A DNA stretch of 23,332 nt from positions 1 through 23,332 of the forward strand of contig JAJYGB010000157.1 of NCBI GenBank assembly GCA_021785235.1, written 5' to 3'. The notes under the pieces were generated by a model that was not told the DNA's origin, ran no database searches, and was given only the letters and a program-made list of their open reading frames with translations. Origin of the DNA: Bacteroidota bacterium. GTDB lineage: Bacteria; Bacteroidota; Kryptoniia; Kryptoniales; JAKASW01. Below, in pieces: positions 7,632 through 16,841 of the stretch (the first letter of the stretch is position 1; each line of letters opens with the position of its first letter). The position numbers and the translations under genes are program-made.

Positions 7632-8664
7632 GAATAAGTTCGAGCGAGATCCGGTGAGTGTCACCCAGAGAACCGGAATATGCAAAGCGCGCAAAAGAAT
7701 AATCAATTTCAAGCTTGGGCAGGTGAATCCCGGCCCCAACCGTAAACTGTTTCACCTCGTTGTAACCCGCGCGTATGGCGATGACATTCTTATAGCCCAC
7801 CTCGGCACCCGCACGGACATCAGCGCTGAGTGGGCCCAGGTGAACCGTTGAAGAGGCTCCCAGATTGTCGGCGTTAAAAAGAAGATCTAACGCCGGAGTC
7901 ATATCAACAGGCCCGATGGACAAATTATAGCTGGCCCCTGTGGCGAGTGTCGGAGGCGAGACCTCGGTAGTACCGGTTGTCCAGGCTACAACTGTTGTCG
8001 TAGCATTCTGCAGATTAGCGCCGAGATTGAAATTTCTGAAAGGGGTGTAAAGCACCCCCACGTCGAATCCGATGCCCGTTCCGTAAGTCGAGCCTAAGCT
8101 GCGGCGAATGAACTTGACATTCGCGCCGTAAGAGAAATTGTCGCTTGCCCGCTTCGCGTAACTCCCGATAAGGGCAATGTCCGTCGCACTGAAGAAAGTT
8201 ATTTTGGAATAATCGAGCCGATCCCCGGAATCGAAGATCCCATTGTGGTTGTAGTCGATGAGAGCGTTGAGAGTGTTCGGTATACCGCTGACATTCAAAA
8301 CGATCAGGCTTAGACCGACGGTCTCCGTCTTGGAGAGAGACATAGCCCCTGCGCCGTAGTTGAAGCTGACCGCGTCGGCATAGCGCTGGTCGTGCATCAG
8401 CATAATCTCGGGAAACTTGATTCTCGCAAGGCCGGCAGGGTTCCAGTACCCGGCCGTTACGTCGTTCGCGACTGCCGTGTACGCGCTCCCCATACCGAGC
8501 GCCCTTCCCCCGACTCCAATATCGAGGAAGTCGTTCGCGTATTTGGCGAGCGTGAGTCCCTGCGCAAGCACATCGGCGGGCTTCGTAAGTCCAATCGACG
8601 CGAGAAACGCAATCACCAGGAGGCGCCAACGATTACGATTCAAGCGGTTCAGCACCAAATTCAT
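7615..8664 (-). CDS. PorV/PorQ-family outer-membrane protein
   Basis: About 349 residues with a signal peptide (Arg/Asn-rich start, hydrophobic LLVIAFLASIGL, cleavage probably after VLAQ). The mature start holds LDIGVGGRALGMGSAYTA and GYWNPAGLARI, the signature of the PorV/PorQ (UPF0164-like) beta-barrel family found in FCB bacteria. The rest alternates short hydrophobic strands with Gly/Asn turns and ends in a strand, as expected for an outer-membrane barrel. Relatives act in type IX secretion or as generic porin-like proteins; no other secretion genes are visible, so a specific role is not claimed. The ATG at 8664 lies inside the dnaX 3' end and has its GAAGG directly against it. The in-frame TTG at 8658 or GTG at 8655 would have that same GAAGGA at a normal 5 or 8 bases, so the true start may be there. 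Confidence 0.85.
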   Translation of the reverse strand: MNLVLNRLNRNRWRLLVIAFLASIGLTKPADVLAQGLTLAKYANDFLDIGVGGRALGMGSAYTAVANDVTAGYWNPAGLARIKFPEIMLMHDQRYADAVSFNYGAGAMSLSKTETVGLSLIVLNVSGIPNTLNALIDYNHNGIFDSGDRLDYSKITFFSATDIALIGSYAKRASDNFSYGANVKFIRRSLGSTYGTGIGFDVGVLYTPFRNFNLGANLQNATTTVVAWTTGTTEVSPPTLATGASYNLSIGPVDMTPALDLLFNADNLGASSTVHLGPLSADVRAGAEVGYKNVIAIRAGYNEVKQFTVGAGIHLPKLEIDYSFARFAYSGSLGDTHRISLELILENGN

Positions 8665-10300
8665 CCTTCAGATATTTTACGAGCGGATCGTTGCTATCGG
8701 TATCAACAGGCTGTTCGGTATTGACAATAGTAAAGTCGATCGCCACTCGCGCCCCGAGCGTTTTAAGGATAGCGTCCTGTATATACGTCTTGTACGGCTT
8801 CGTCATACCGATTACGACTTCATTCGGGGCGCCGAGCATGAGCCATCCGTTTTGCACTCCGAGAGGCTTTAGGTTAATCAGCTGCGACCATACACCGATC
8901 CTCTCACCGCGCACGGCGAGGAGGAACTCATCCCACCGGACGTTGATTTCCTGAAAAGATGACTCGCTGGTAACGTGTGACGGCCGCTCCTCCGCGTTCC
9001 TGACGGCGGGCCGGGGTATGGGCCGGCTCGGTGCAGCGACTGGTGGGGACTTCCGTTCGGGATACGCGGGACGGGTTTCCTTCAACGAGTGACCCGGAAT
9101 CCCTCCGTCCGCGACCGGACGGGGCGCTTGTGGCGCCGTGAGTGAGCCTTTATGGCCGATCAAGTTTTTTTTTAGCTCGTCTACCTGTTGAAGAAGCTCG
9201 CGCAGTTTGACGGCGCGCTCCATGTTGACAAGCTGCAGAAGCGTCATTTCCAGCTTAATCCTCGGCTGCGACACGTATTTTATCTGCTGAATGGCTTCGC
9301 TGATCAACTTCAGCATGCGAAGCAGGTCAAGCTTGTCGAACCTGGCCGCCGACTCAAGATATCTTTTCCTGTAATCCTCCGAAGCTTCGACGAGATCAGC
9401 TTTACCGGTTGTTGAGGCTATAAGTAGATTCCTAACGTGCTCGGACAAACCTTCGAGAAAATCGACGGAATCGTAGCCACGCGACATTATCTGCGCCGCC
9501 AGCTCGACGGCACCTTTCGAATCGTTCTTTTCGATAAGCTCGGTTGTCTTGAAAAACAGCTCGCTGTCCACGAGGCTCAGTGCGTTGACGACGATCTCAT
9601 GCTTGATGTCGTTTCCGCAGAACGCCGCGACCTGGTCGAAAATGCTCAGCGCATCCCGCATCGAGCCGTCGCCCTTTTTCGCGATCGTGACGAATGATTC
9701 TTCATCGACCGCTATCTGCTCCTTCTCGGCGATAGTGCGAAGCCGCTCAATTATCTTCTCGATCTCAATTCTCTTGAAATCGAATCTCTGGCATCGCGTG
9801 AGAATCGTGGGAATGACTTTGTGCGGCTCTGTTGTGGCGAGCACGAATATCGCGTAAGCCGGCGGCTCTTCAAGCGTCTTCAGGAGCGCGTTGAAGGCCT
9901 CCTTCGTGAGCATATGCACTTCATCTATTATATAGACCTTGTATTTGAGTCTCGAAGGTGAATAACGGACCGATTCGCGCAGGTCCCTGATCTCGTCGAT
10001 GCCGCGGTTGGAGGCGCCGTCTATTTCTATTACGTCCAGACTTCTCCCGTCGGTGATCTCCCTGCAGACGTCGCATTCGTTGCAGGGTTCGCCATCCTTG
10101 ACGTTCTGGCAGTTGATCGCCTTCGCGAAAATGCGCGCCGTCGTCGTTTTGCCGACGCCGCTCGGGCCGCTGAACAGATACGCGTGCGCTATCCGGTTGC
10201 GGACGATAGCGTTCTTCATCGTGACGGTGACGTGTTCCTGAGCCGTCACGTCGTCGAATCGCATGGGGCGCCATTTGCGCGCCGTTACGAGATATGTCAT
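8633..10300 (-). CDS. dnaX: DNA polymerase III subunits gamma/tau
   Basis: 555 residues. The N-terminal AAA+ clamp-loader domain shows Walker A GPSGVGKT (45-52), the four zinc cysteines C64, C73, C76 and C79, Walker B IIDEVH (124-129), the LLKTLEEPP segment and the sensor/arginine-finger region ATTEPHKV ... LTRC. DnaX loads the beta clamp and, as tau, ties polymerase cores to the helicase. The collar domain ends near residue 375, after which a Pro-rich linker (about 380-450) leads to a C-terminal tau-specific part. At the junction is a run of nine A in the message (see the slippery-site entry). The ATG overlaps the lon stop as ATGA, and the gene end overlaps the PorV-like start. The tau form is about 90 residues shorter than that of E. 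coli. Confidence 0.97.
   Translation of the reverse strand: MTYLVTARKWRPMRFDDVTAQEHVTVTMKNAIVRNRIAHAYLFSGPSGVGKTTTARIFAKAINCQNVKDGEPCNECDVCREITDGRSLDVIEIDGASNRGIDEIRDLRESVRYSPSRLKYKVYIIDEVHMLTKEAFNALLKTLEEPPAYAIFVLATTEPHKVIPTILTRCQRFDFKRIEIEKIIERLRTIAEKEQIAVDEESFVTIAKKGDGSMRDALSIFDQVAAFCGNDIKHEIVVNALSLVDSELFFKTTELIEKNDSKGAVELAAQIMSRGYDSVDFLEGLSEHVRNLLIASTTGKADLVEASEDYRKRYLESAARFDKLDLLRMLKLISEAIQQIKYVSQPRIKLEMTLLQLVNMERAVKLRELLQQVDELKKNLIGHKGSLTAPQAPRPVADGGIPGHSLKETRPAYPERKSPPVAAPSRPIPRPAVRNAEERPSHVTSESSFQEINVRWDEFLLAVRGERIGVWSQLINLKPLGVQNGWLMLGAPNEVVIGMTKPYKTYIQDAILKTLGARVAIDFTIVNTEQPVDTDSNDPLVKYLKDEFGAEPLES
9165..9173 (-). promoter_or_regulatory. A9 slippery run in dnaX (candidate gamma-forming frameshift or transcript slippage site)
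   Basis: The dnaX message reads GAG CTA AAA AAA AAC TTG here: nine A in a row at codons 376-379, right after the collar domain. One extra A (or a -1 ribosomal shift) gives K-L-D-R-P then TAA, a 383-residue product. One A fewer gives a threonine then TGA, a 379-residue product. Thermus dnaX is known to use an A9 run for transcriptional slippage and E. coli uses A-AAA-AAG for -1 frameshifting. An AGGTAG lies about 7 bases upstream; the nearest downstream hairpin (GGCGC-CACAA-GCGCC, 9123-9137) is 27 bases away, far for ribosomal stimulation. Confidence 0.6.
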
Positions 10301-12705
10301 CCCTTTTTCCGCGCGGCTTTATGGCGTCTGGGTTCGCCGTCGAAGACGTGCTTCATCGCGTCTTCTATTTTCTCTATCGGTACTACCGTAATTCCTTCCT
10401 TCAGCTTGTCGGGTATCTCGCTAAGATCTTTCAGGTTGTCCTTCGGTATGAGGACTTTCTTGATTCCGTACCTTTTCGCTGCAAGCATCTTTTCCATCAA
10501 CCCACCGATCGGCAGGACTTCGCCGTTCAGGTTGATCTCTCCGGTCATCGCCACATCTGATCTAACCGGTTTCTTTCCGGCGGCAGATATAAGCGCGACC
10601 GACATAGTAATTCCCGCGGAAGGTCCATCCTTAGGAGTCGCTCCTTCCGGAACATGGATATGGATTTCTTTCCCTTTGTAGAAATTCTTCGGGATACCAA
10701 AGCGCGTGGCGTTCGCCCGAACATAAGTAAGCGCAGCCCGCGCCGACTCCTGCATCACATTACCGAGACGTCCGGTCAACTGCAATCTGTCTGGCCCTTC
10801 CATTAGTATCGCTTCGACGCTAAGAATATCGCCACCTCCACTTGTCCACGCAAGCCCAAGAGCTACACCAAGACGATTTTTCTTTCCGATTTGTTTCGAG
10901 TGGAATTTGGGGACGCCGAGGAACTCTTCCACTTTTGTCTCGTCCACAACAATCGCGGCAATCTTGCTCTTCTTCCCGTTCCTCTGGATGACTATCTCCT
11001 TCGCGATTTTCCGGCAGACGCCGGCGATGGAACGCTCGAGATTCCTAACCCCTGCTTCCCAGGTGTATTCCCTGATGATTTTCATAAGTGCCGCGTCGTC
11101 GCACTTCACGTATTTTTCGTCGATCCCATGCAGCTTCAGTTGTTTCGGGATGATGTGACGCCTGGCAATTTCTATTTTGTCATAGTCGAGATAGCCGGGT
11201 AGCTCTATTACTTCCATCCTGTCTTCCAACGGCTCCGGTATGCTATCACGTACGTTCGCAGTGGTAATGAAAAGCACTTTCGAAAGGTCATATTCGACTT
11301 CCAGATAATGATCTTGAAAGGAATGGTTTTGCTCGGGATCGAGAACCTCCAGAAGGGCAGCGGCGGGATCACCGTGAAAATCGAACGCGAGCTTGTCGAC
11401 TTCGTCGAGAAGCATCACGGGATTCACGACCCCGGCTTTCTTCATCGCCTGAATGATCCGGCCGGGGAGCGAACCGACGTAAGTGCGCCGGTGCCCTCTT
11501 ATTTCCGCCTCATCCCTGATTCCTCCGAGCGACAGCCTGACAAAATTTCTCCCCAGGGCGCGGGCAATCGACTTCGCGAGCGAAGTTTTTCCAACTCCCG
11601 GAGGGCCGACGAAACAGATGATCTGGGACCGCATCTCCTTCACGAGGTTCAGAACGGCCATCTGCTCGACGATGCGTTCCTTCGGCTTGTCGAGTCCGTA
11701 GTGGTCCTCGTCGAGAATCTCCCTGACATGCTTGATGTCCAGATCGTCCTTCGTCTGCTTGTGCCAGGGCACATCGAGCAGCCAGTCGAGGTAATTGCGG
11801 ATGACGGTGGCCTCCGGCGAAAACGCCTGCGTACGCCTCAGCTTGTCCAACTCGTCAAGCGCTTTCGTCTTCGCGGCCTCCGGCATCCGCGCCTTCTCAA
11901 TTTTCTCCTTCAACTGGGCAAACTCTCCCGTCGGGTTCTCATCGCCCAGCTCGTCCTGCATTATCCTCACCTGCTCCTGCAGATAATATTTCCGTTGGTT
12001 CTTCTGTATGCTGTCCTGAACCTTGTCATCGATCTCCTGCTCGATCTTCAGGATGTTTATTTCACCCATGAGAATCTTTATCAGTGCTTCGTACTGCTCC
12101 TGGAGGGTCTTCAGACTGAATATATTGATTTTGTCGTGGACGGAGAGCTCCATGTTTGCGAGTATATAGTAAAACTTCCGGTCGGGTTCCTCCATGTTAT
12201 CGAACGACATGATGGTCTCGGGAGGAATATCCCTGCTATTCCTGACGTAGTCCCGGAACAATTGCGCCGCGTGTTTGACGTGCGCATCGAGCGAAGCATC
12301 TTTTTTGGGAGGTTTCGTGTTGGCGGCGTACTCTGCGTGCAAGAGCCCCTTTTCAAAGTAAAATTTCTTCACGAATGACTGCGCCACGCCATCGACGAGA
12401 ACTTTTAGAAGCCCGTTTGGGAGTTTCAACACCTGCAAGATCCGCGCGACAGTGCCGACCTTATAAAGCTCATCTTTTGCCGGGTCCTCCAGAGTACTGT
12501 CCTTCTGAGCGATCAGTAAGATGAACTTATTCGATTTTGCCGCCAATTCCACCGCCTCAACCGATTGTTCACGGCCGACGAGGATAGGGAAAAGCATGTA
12601 TGGAAGAATCAGAGAATCCCGCAACGGCAGAACCGGGAGACGCGTCGGTATGTCTTCGACCTTCTTTATATCGTCAACTTCGTCTATTTCGTCAAAATCC
12701 TTCAA
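10297..12705 (-). CDS. lon: ATP-dependent Lon protease
   Basis: 802 residues, full length for bacterial LonA. It has an N-terminal substrate domain starting with LPVLPLRDSLILPYMLFP, a coiled middle part (about 190-300), an AAA+ domain with Walker A GPPGVGKT (367-374) and Walker B LLDEVD (432-437), and a C-terminal peptidase domain. The catalytic dyad is S696 in PKDGPSAG and K739 in GGLMEK. Lon degrades misfolded and regulatory proteins in the cytoplasm. The start is TTG at 12705, supported by GGAG six bases upstream. It is the first gene of the lon-dnaX-porV-DUF1684 run and its stop overlaps the dnaX start by four bases. A possible promoter lies about 50-75 bases upstream. No CIRCE element is seen, so heat control is not evident. 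The extreme C-terminus is Arg/Lys-rich. Confidence 0.98.
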   Translation of the reverse strand: MKDFDEIDEVDDIKKVEDIPTRLPVLPLRDSLILPYMLFPILVGREQSVEAVELAAKSNKFILLIAQKDSTLEDPAKDELYKVGTVARILQVLKLPNGLLKVLVDGVAQSFVKKFYFEKGLLHAEYAANTKPPKKDASLDAHVKHAAQLFRDYVRNSRDIPPETIMSFDNMEEPDRKFYYILANMELSVHDKINIFSLKTLQEQYEALIKILMGEINILKIEQEIDDKVQDSIQKNQRKYYLQEQVRIMQDELGDENPTGEFAQLKEKIEKARMPEAAKTKALDELDKLRRTQAFSPEATVIRNYLDWLLDVPWHKQTKDDLDIKHVREILDEDHYGLDKPKERIVEQMAVLNLVKEMRSQIICFVGPPGVGKTSLAKSIARALGRNFVRLSLGGIRDEAEIRGHRRTYVGSLPGRIIQAMKKAGVVNPVMLLDEVDKLAFDFHGDPAAALLEVLDPEQNHSFQDHYLEVEYDLSKVLFITTANVRDSIPEPLEDRMEVIELPGYLDYDKIEIARRHIIPKQLKLHGIDEKYVKCDDAALMKIIREYTWEAGVRNLERSIAGVCRKIAKEIVIQRNGKKSKIAAIVVDETKVEEFLGVPKFHSKQIGKKNRLGVALGLAWTSGGGDILSVEAILMEGPDRLQLTGRLGNVMQESARAALTYVRANATRFGIPKNFYKGKEIHIHVPEGATPKDGPSAGITMSVALISAAGKKPVRSDVAMTGEINLNGEVLPIGGLMEKMLAAKRYGIKKVLIPKDNLKDLSEIPDKLKEGITVVPIEKIEDAMKHVFDGEPRRHKAARKKG

Positions 12706-12753
12706 AGTTATCTCCGGCTAATAGGAAAGTTAGTTGGGATTAGGTTTCAAAAA

Positions 12754-12782
12754 AATATAGCAGAGTACATAGGGTTAAACAA
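12754..12782 (-). promoter_or_regulatory. Candidate sigma70 promoter of the lon operon
   Basis: On the minus strand TTGTTT (12777-12782) and TATATT (12754-12759) are separated by 17 bases, about 50 bases before the lon TTG. The -10 is good and the -35 matches only in TTG, so the call is moderate. Confidence 0.4.
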
Positions 12783-12971
12783 GGTTGACTCTGATCGTGC
12801 ATCCGCACGAACGAACCTCCCAAACATCTGCTTTGAACTTTGAATGACAGCTGAGTAACTTTTCGACAGGACAAGAATAAGATTACGAGCGCCCCGCCAA
12901 AAGCGAGACGTCCGGGCATGTCCCGACGACTGTCGGGGTCCTTTGGACGAGTTCTAAATAAGGAGTATCAA
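12783..12971. other. Divergent gap between lon and maeB with hairpins
   Basis: The gap shows no gene. A 6-bp hairpin TCGTGC-ATCC-GCACGA lies at 12795-12810 and another, CCCGAC-GACT-GTCGGG, at 12922-12937, within the probable maeB leader. A further 30 bases on comes the AGGAG (12961-12965) that sets the maeB start. No confident maeB promoter could be placed. The 18 codons in frame upstream of the maeB ATG contain the second hairpin and look non-coding. Confidence 0.35.
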
Positions 12972-15242
12972 ATGAAAATTCGTGTTGAAGATGCTCTTCA
13001 ATACCACTCAACTGGAAGAAGAGGAAAAGTCGAAGTTGTGCCCACAAAACCGTGTGTGACACAGCGTGATCTCTCCCTGGCGTACACGCCGGGAGTAGCA
13101 GAAGTGTGCAGGGCCATCGACAAGAATCCCGAAGCGGTATACGAATACACCTCGAAAGGGAACCTTGTCGCAGTGCTTTCGAACGGAACGGCTGTTCTCG
13201 GGCTGGGAAACATCGGGCCTCTCGCGGGAAAACCCGTCATGGAGGGAAAAGGAGTTCTATTCAAAAGGTTCGCGGATATCGACGTGTTCGATATCGAGAT
13301 CAATGCCAAGACGCCGGAGGAAATAATCGCGGTTGCCAAAGCGCTCGAGCCGACCTTCGGTGGAATCAACCTGGAAGACATCAAGGCACCGGACTGCTTT
13401 ACCGTCGAGGAAACGCTGAAAGAGTCGATGAACATTCCGGTTTTTCACGACGACCAACACGGTACTGCAATAATCAGTTCTGCGGCACTTTTGAACGCGC
13501 TTGAAATCGCAAAGAAAGACATCTCGAAAGTGAAGATAGTGGTAAACGGCGCCGGCGCTGCCGCGATTGCATGCACGAAACTCTACCTTAAACTCGGCGC
13601 GAAGCTTGAGAACGTGACCATGTGCGATTCGAAGGGGGTCATCTATAAAGGCAGGCCGAACGACATGAACCGGTACAAGGAGCAATTCGCTCAGGATACC
13701 AAAGCCCGCACGCTCAGCCAGGCGTTCGCCGGTGCCGATGTATTTGTCGGACTATCGGTGGCTAACGTGGTAACGAAGGATATGGTCCGCTCGATGGCCC
13801 CTACCCCGATCATCTTCGCGATGGCGAATCCTGACCCGGAGATATCTTATGAGGATGCCGTTGAAGCACGCCCCGATGCGATCATGGCAACAGGCCGAAG
13901 CGACTACCCGAACCAGGTCAACAACGTCCTCGGCTTCCCCTTCATATTCAGGGGAGCGCTTGATGTCCGCGCCCGCAACATAAACGACGAAATGAAAATA
14001 GCGGCGGTCAATGCACTGGCCGGACTGGCAAAGGAGCAGGTTCCCGATTCGGTTAAGGTCGCCTACGGCGGCGTCGACCTCCGGTTCGGCAAGGATTATA
14101 TAATACCTAAGCCGTTCGACCCCAGAGTGATAACATGGGTCGCCCCGGCCGTAGCCAAAGCCGCTATCGAGACGAAAGTCGCCCGTGTTCAGATCGAGGA
14201 CTGGGATAAGTACGTGTTCCAGCTCGAAGAGAGAATGGGAATCACCCGCAGTGTCGTCAGGACCGCGATAACCAAGTCTCAGGGGAGCGGAATGAGGATA
14301 GTATTCCCCGAAGGCGAAGAGGCAAAGATCCTTCAAGCGGCACAAATCATTATAGATGAAGAGATAGCAAAGCCGGTGCTCCTCGGCAGGCGGGCGCAAA
14401 TCGAGTTGAAAGCGCACGAGATGAAAATTGATATGGAAGGAATCGAAGTCATCGACCCGACTAAGTTCGAAAAGCGCGAAGAGTACGTCGATGCGTTCTT
14501 CAAAATGCGCCAGCGGAAGGGCCTAACACGCGCGGAAGCCGCCAGGAATATCGAGCGGCCCAATTATCTCGGTGCCATGATGGTACATGTCGGCGACGCC
14601 GATGGGCTGGTTTCCGGATTGACACAGTCTTACCCCAACACTATAAGGCCTGCGCTTCAGGTCATCGGTATGGCGGAGAAGAGGACGCGCGTGGCAGGGC
14701 TCTACATAGTGATGACAAAACGCGACACCTTTTTCTTTGCCGATACCACAGTGAACGTCGACCCCACGGCGGAAGACCTCGCAGAGATTGCCATCATGAC
14801 CTCGGAAGTCGTCAAACGCTTCAACATCGTCCCGAGGGTCGCGATGCTCTCCTTCAGCAATTTTGGGAACACTCGGCTTCCCCAGTCTATCAAAGTACAG
14901 CAGGCCGTCACGATCGCACGCAAGCTCGATCCGTCGCTCGTCATCGACGGCGAAGTCCAGGCTGACGTTGCGCTCTCGCCCGATGTCCTCGAGGAAGTCT
15001 ACCCATTCTCGAACCTGAAGAACGGCGCCAATACCTTGATTTTTCCCGATTTGAACGCAGGCAATATTGCCTACAAGCTGATGGGAAAAATCGGCGGTGC
15101 GGCTTTGCTCGGGCCGATATTAATGGGAATGAAGAAACCGGTCCACGTACTGCAGCAGGGATGCGATGTAAACGCTATTGTGAACATTGCAGCCGTGTGC
15201 GCGGTGGAAGCGATAGACAGAATCAAGAACGGTTCCCGCTGA
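12972..15242 (+). CDS. maeB: NADP-type malic enzyme with phosphotransacetylase-like C-terminal domain
   Basis: 756 residues from the ATG at 12972, set by AGGAG six bases upstream; an in-frame ATG at 12918 would only add a non-conserved hairpin region. The N-terminal malic enzyme part has the active Tyr in [10 protein letters not shown] (Y38), the likely catalytic Lys in [10 protein letters not shown] (K93), the metal ligands in INLEDI (E135, D136) and HDDQHGT (D161), and the nucleotide-binding motif [11 protein letters not shown] (190-200). From about 430 on follows a phosphotransacetylase-like domain ([18 protein letters not shown], then [20 protein letters not shown]). The enzyme decarboxylates malate to pyruvate with NAD(P)+ in the cytoplasm. 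In MaeB enzymes the tail lacks acetyltransferase activity and mediates control by acetyl-CoA. Length is the usual 750-760. The M28 peptidase frame begins at the next base. Confidence 0.95.
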   Translation: MKIRVEDALQYHSTGRRGKVEVVPTKPCVTQRDLSLAYTPGVAEVCRAIDKNPEAVYEYTSKGNLVAVLSNGTAVLGLGNIGPLAGKPVMEGKGVLFKRFADIDVFDIEINAKTPEEIIAVAKALEPTFGGINLEDIKAPDCFTVEETLKESMNIPVFHDDQHGTAIISSAALLNALEIAKKDISKVKIVVNGAGAAAIACTKLYLKLGAKLENVTMCDSKGVIYKGRPNDMNRYKEQFAQDTKARTLSQAFAGADVFVGLSVANVVTKDMVRSMAPTPIIFAMANPDPEISYEDAVEARPDAIMATGRSDYPNQVNNVLGFPFIFRGALDVRARNINDEMKIAAVNALAGLAKEQVPDSVKVAYGGVDLRFGKDYIIPKPFDPRVITWVAPAVAKAAIETKVARVQIEDWDKYVFQLEERMGITRSVVRTAITKSQGSGMRIVFPEGEEAKILQAAQIIIDEEIAKPVLLGRRAQIELKAHEMKIDMEGIEVIDPTKFEKREEYVDAFFKMRQRKGLTRAEAARNIERPNYLGAMMVHVGDADGLVSGLTQSYPNTIRPALQVIGMAEKRTRVAGLYIVMTKRDTFFFADTTVNVDPTAEDLAEIAIMTSEVVKRFNIVPRVAMLSFSNFGNTRLPQSIKVQQAVTIARKLDPSLVIDGEVQADVALSPDVLEEVYPFSNLKNGANTLIFPDLNAGNIAYKLMGKIGGAALLGPILMGMKKPVHVLQQGCDVNAIVNIAAVCAVEAIDRIKNGSR

Positions 15243-16841
15243 TTGGATATTTGTCCCCCCGGGTTTCGCGGAAGTTACTTCTTCGCGCTTGCGACCGCCG
15301 GTCTTCTCGCGATGGCGTTTCCGTGGAACCCGGGTGGCGACGGACCGCCCGACTACGATAAGGCCGGCATCGAGGCGGCGCGGCTGGTCGATATTGACAG
15401 CATGAAATCCGCTGTCGACTATCTCGCGTCCGATTCACTCGAGGGGAGAGAGACCGGCGAACCCGGGCAGACAAAGGCCGCCAAATACATCGCGGGTCAG
15501 TTCAGGCTATTCGGACTCAAGCCGCTCGGCGACAGCGGGACTTATTTCCAGCATTTCTTCGTCGACATAAGCCGTATCAGCGACTCGTCCTATCTGCGTT
15601 CGGGTGGCAAGTACTTCTGGGGCTCAAAAGATTTCCTGGTAATGCCATTCACAGCGGCCGACACAAGCGTCACAGCCCAGATCATCTTCGCCGGTTACGG
15701 CTATGAAGACGGATCCTACTCCGATTACAAAGGCATGGATGTTACGGGAAAGATCGTCATGCTGCTGGGAGGGAACCCGAAGTTTGCCGACACTAACGAC
15801 GTCATGGTTAGAACTGGCCTGTACAAGATGACGAACGCGGTAAGCAACGGCGCGGCCGCAGTCATAATGACAATCAACGACGGAGATGAAGGTTTCGCCC
15901 GGCTCCGGAAATCATTCAACGCGACAGACGGCGTTAAACAGATGTCGCTCGCTTCGGAAATCGGGAAGCCTGCGCAGTTCAAACCGGTCCAGCTTATCTA
16001 CATCAGGGAAAGCATCGCCGACTCAATCCTTCTGTCAAGACACTTCACTTCCACCCGACTGGCCCGGAGAATTGACTCGCTTAAGGTACCGGTTTCGCTT
16101 CAATTGGGGAAAGCGACAGTCAGTGTGAGAATAGACCGCGAGACACGGGAAACCGAAAACGTCGTCGCCGTGCTTGGCGGAACGGACACCCTTCTTGACA
16201 GCCGATACATGGTATACTCCGCCCATTACGATCACCTGGGCATGACTCCTGATTGCGCAGTCTTTCACGGCGCGGACGACAACGCATCCGGTACGGCCAC
16301 CGTCCTCGAGATCGCCCGCGCTTACGCCCTCTCCACTGTGAAGCCGAGGAGAAGTGTGGTATTCCTGACTGTCTCAGGCGAAGAGGAAGGCCTCCTGGGC
16401 TCAAAGTATTTCACCTCTCATTCCCCTATTCCCCTCGACAGCATAGTCGCGGACATCAACACGGACATGGATGGCAGAATCGATCCGGCTCACGAAGAGA
16501 GCGACAGCAACTACATTTACGTCATCGGTAGCAAGAGGCTCAGCAATGAGCTCGATTCTCTCCTCGTCGCGGCGGATAGCGAATCGGTGAAGCTTAGCCT
16601 TGATTACAGGTATGATGCCGAGAACGACCCGAACAGGTTCTATTATCGCAGCGACAGCTATAGTTTCGCGAGGCATAAAGTACCGACAATATTCTTCTTC
16701 AATGGAGTTCACACCGACTATCATAAGCCTTCCGATACAAGCGACAAGATAGCGTTCTCTGTCATGCATAAGAGGGCAATCCTCATACTCCTCACAGGCT
16801 GGAAAGCGGCCAACCTCAGCTGGCGCTTAATGCCGAACTAG
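15243..16841 (+). CDS. Secreted M28-family zinc aminopeptidase
   Basis: Up to 532 residues. The N-terminus has a hydrophobic segment (YFFALATAGLLAMAF) that should act as signal peptide or anchor. A PA-like insertion fills about residues 130-290 and the M28 catalytic domain follows. Zinc ligands and catalytic residues can be seen: the His/Asp of SAHYDHLGM, the Asp of GADDNASGT, the Glu pair of VSGEEEGLLGS, the Asp of NTDMDGR and the His of GVHTDYHKPSD. These enzymes remove N-terminal residues from peptides in the periplasm or outside. The third-ligand motif reads NTDMDGR where NLDMIGR is common. The start is uncertain: the TTG at 15243 directly follows the maeB stop and has no clear Shine-Dalgarno, but the next ATG (15312) would cut the signal segment. 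Confidence 0.9.
   Translation: MDICPPGFRGSYFFALATAGLLAMAFPWNPGGDGPPDYDKAGIEAARLVDIDSMKSAVDYLASDSLEGRETGEPGQTKAAKYIAGQFRLFGLKPLGDSGTYFQHFFVDISRISDSSYLRSGGKYFWGSKDFLVMPFTAADTSVTAQIIFAGYGYEDGSYSDYKGMDVTGKIVMLLGGNPKFADTNDVMVRTGLYKMTNAVSNGAAAVIMTINDGDEGFARLRKSFNATDGVKQMSLASEIGKPAQFKPVQLIYIRESIADSILLSRHFTSTRLARRIDSLKVPVSLQLGKATVSVRIDRETRETENVVAVLGGTDTLLDSRYMVYSAHYDHLGMTPDCAVFHGADDNASGTATVLEIARAYALSTVKPRRSVVFLTVSGEEEGLLGSKYFTSHSPIPLDSIVADINTDMDGRIDPAHEESDSNYIYVIGSKRLSNELDSLLVAADSESVKLSLDYRYDAENDPNRFYYRSDSYSFARHKVPTIFFFNGVHTDYHKPSDTSDKIAFSVMHKRAILILLTGWKAANLSWRLMPN

Noticed and set aside
9123..9137. Stimulatory hairpin for dnaX ribosomal frameshifting
   Set aside because: It is 27 bases from the A run, much farther than the usual 5-8; kept only as context for the slippage idea.
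11308..12378. Long frame (356 codons) opposite lon
   Set aside because: It is the antisense shadow of lon, with no ribosome site and no recognisable domain; lon has all catalytic residues.
12918..12971. N-terminal extension of the malic enzyme from an upstream ATG
   Set aside because: The extra 18 codons contain a GC hairpin and the AGGAG that belongs to the ATG at 12972; the family begins at [13 protein letters not shown] positions.
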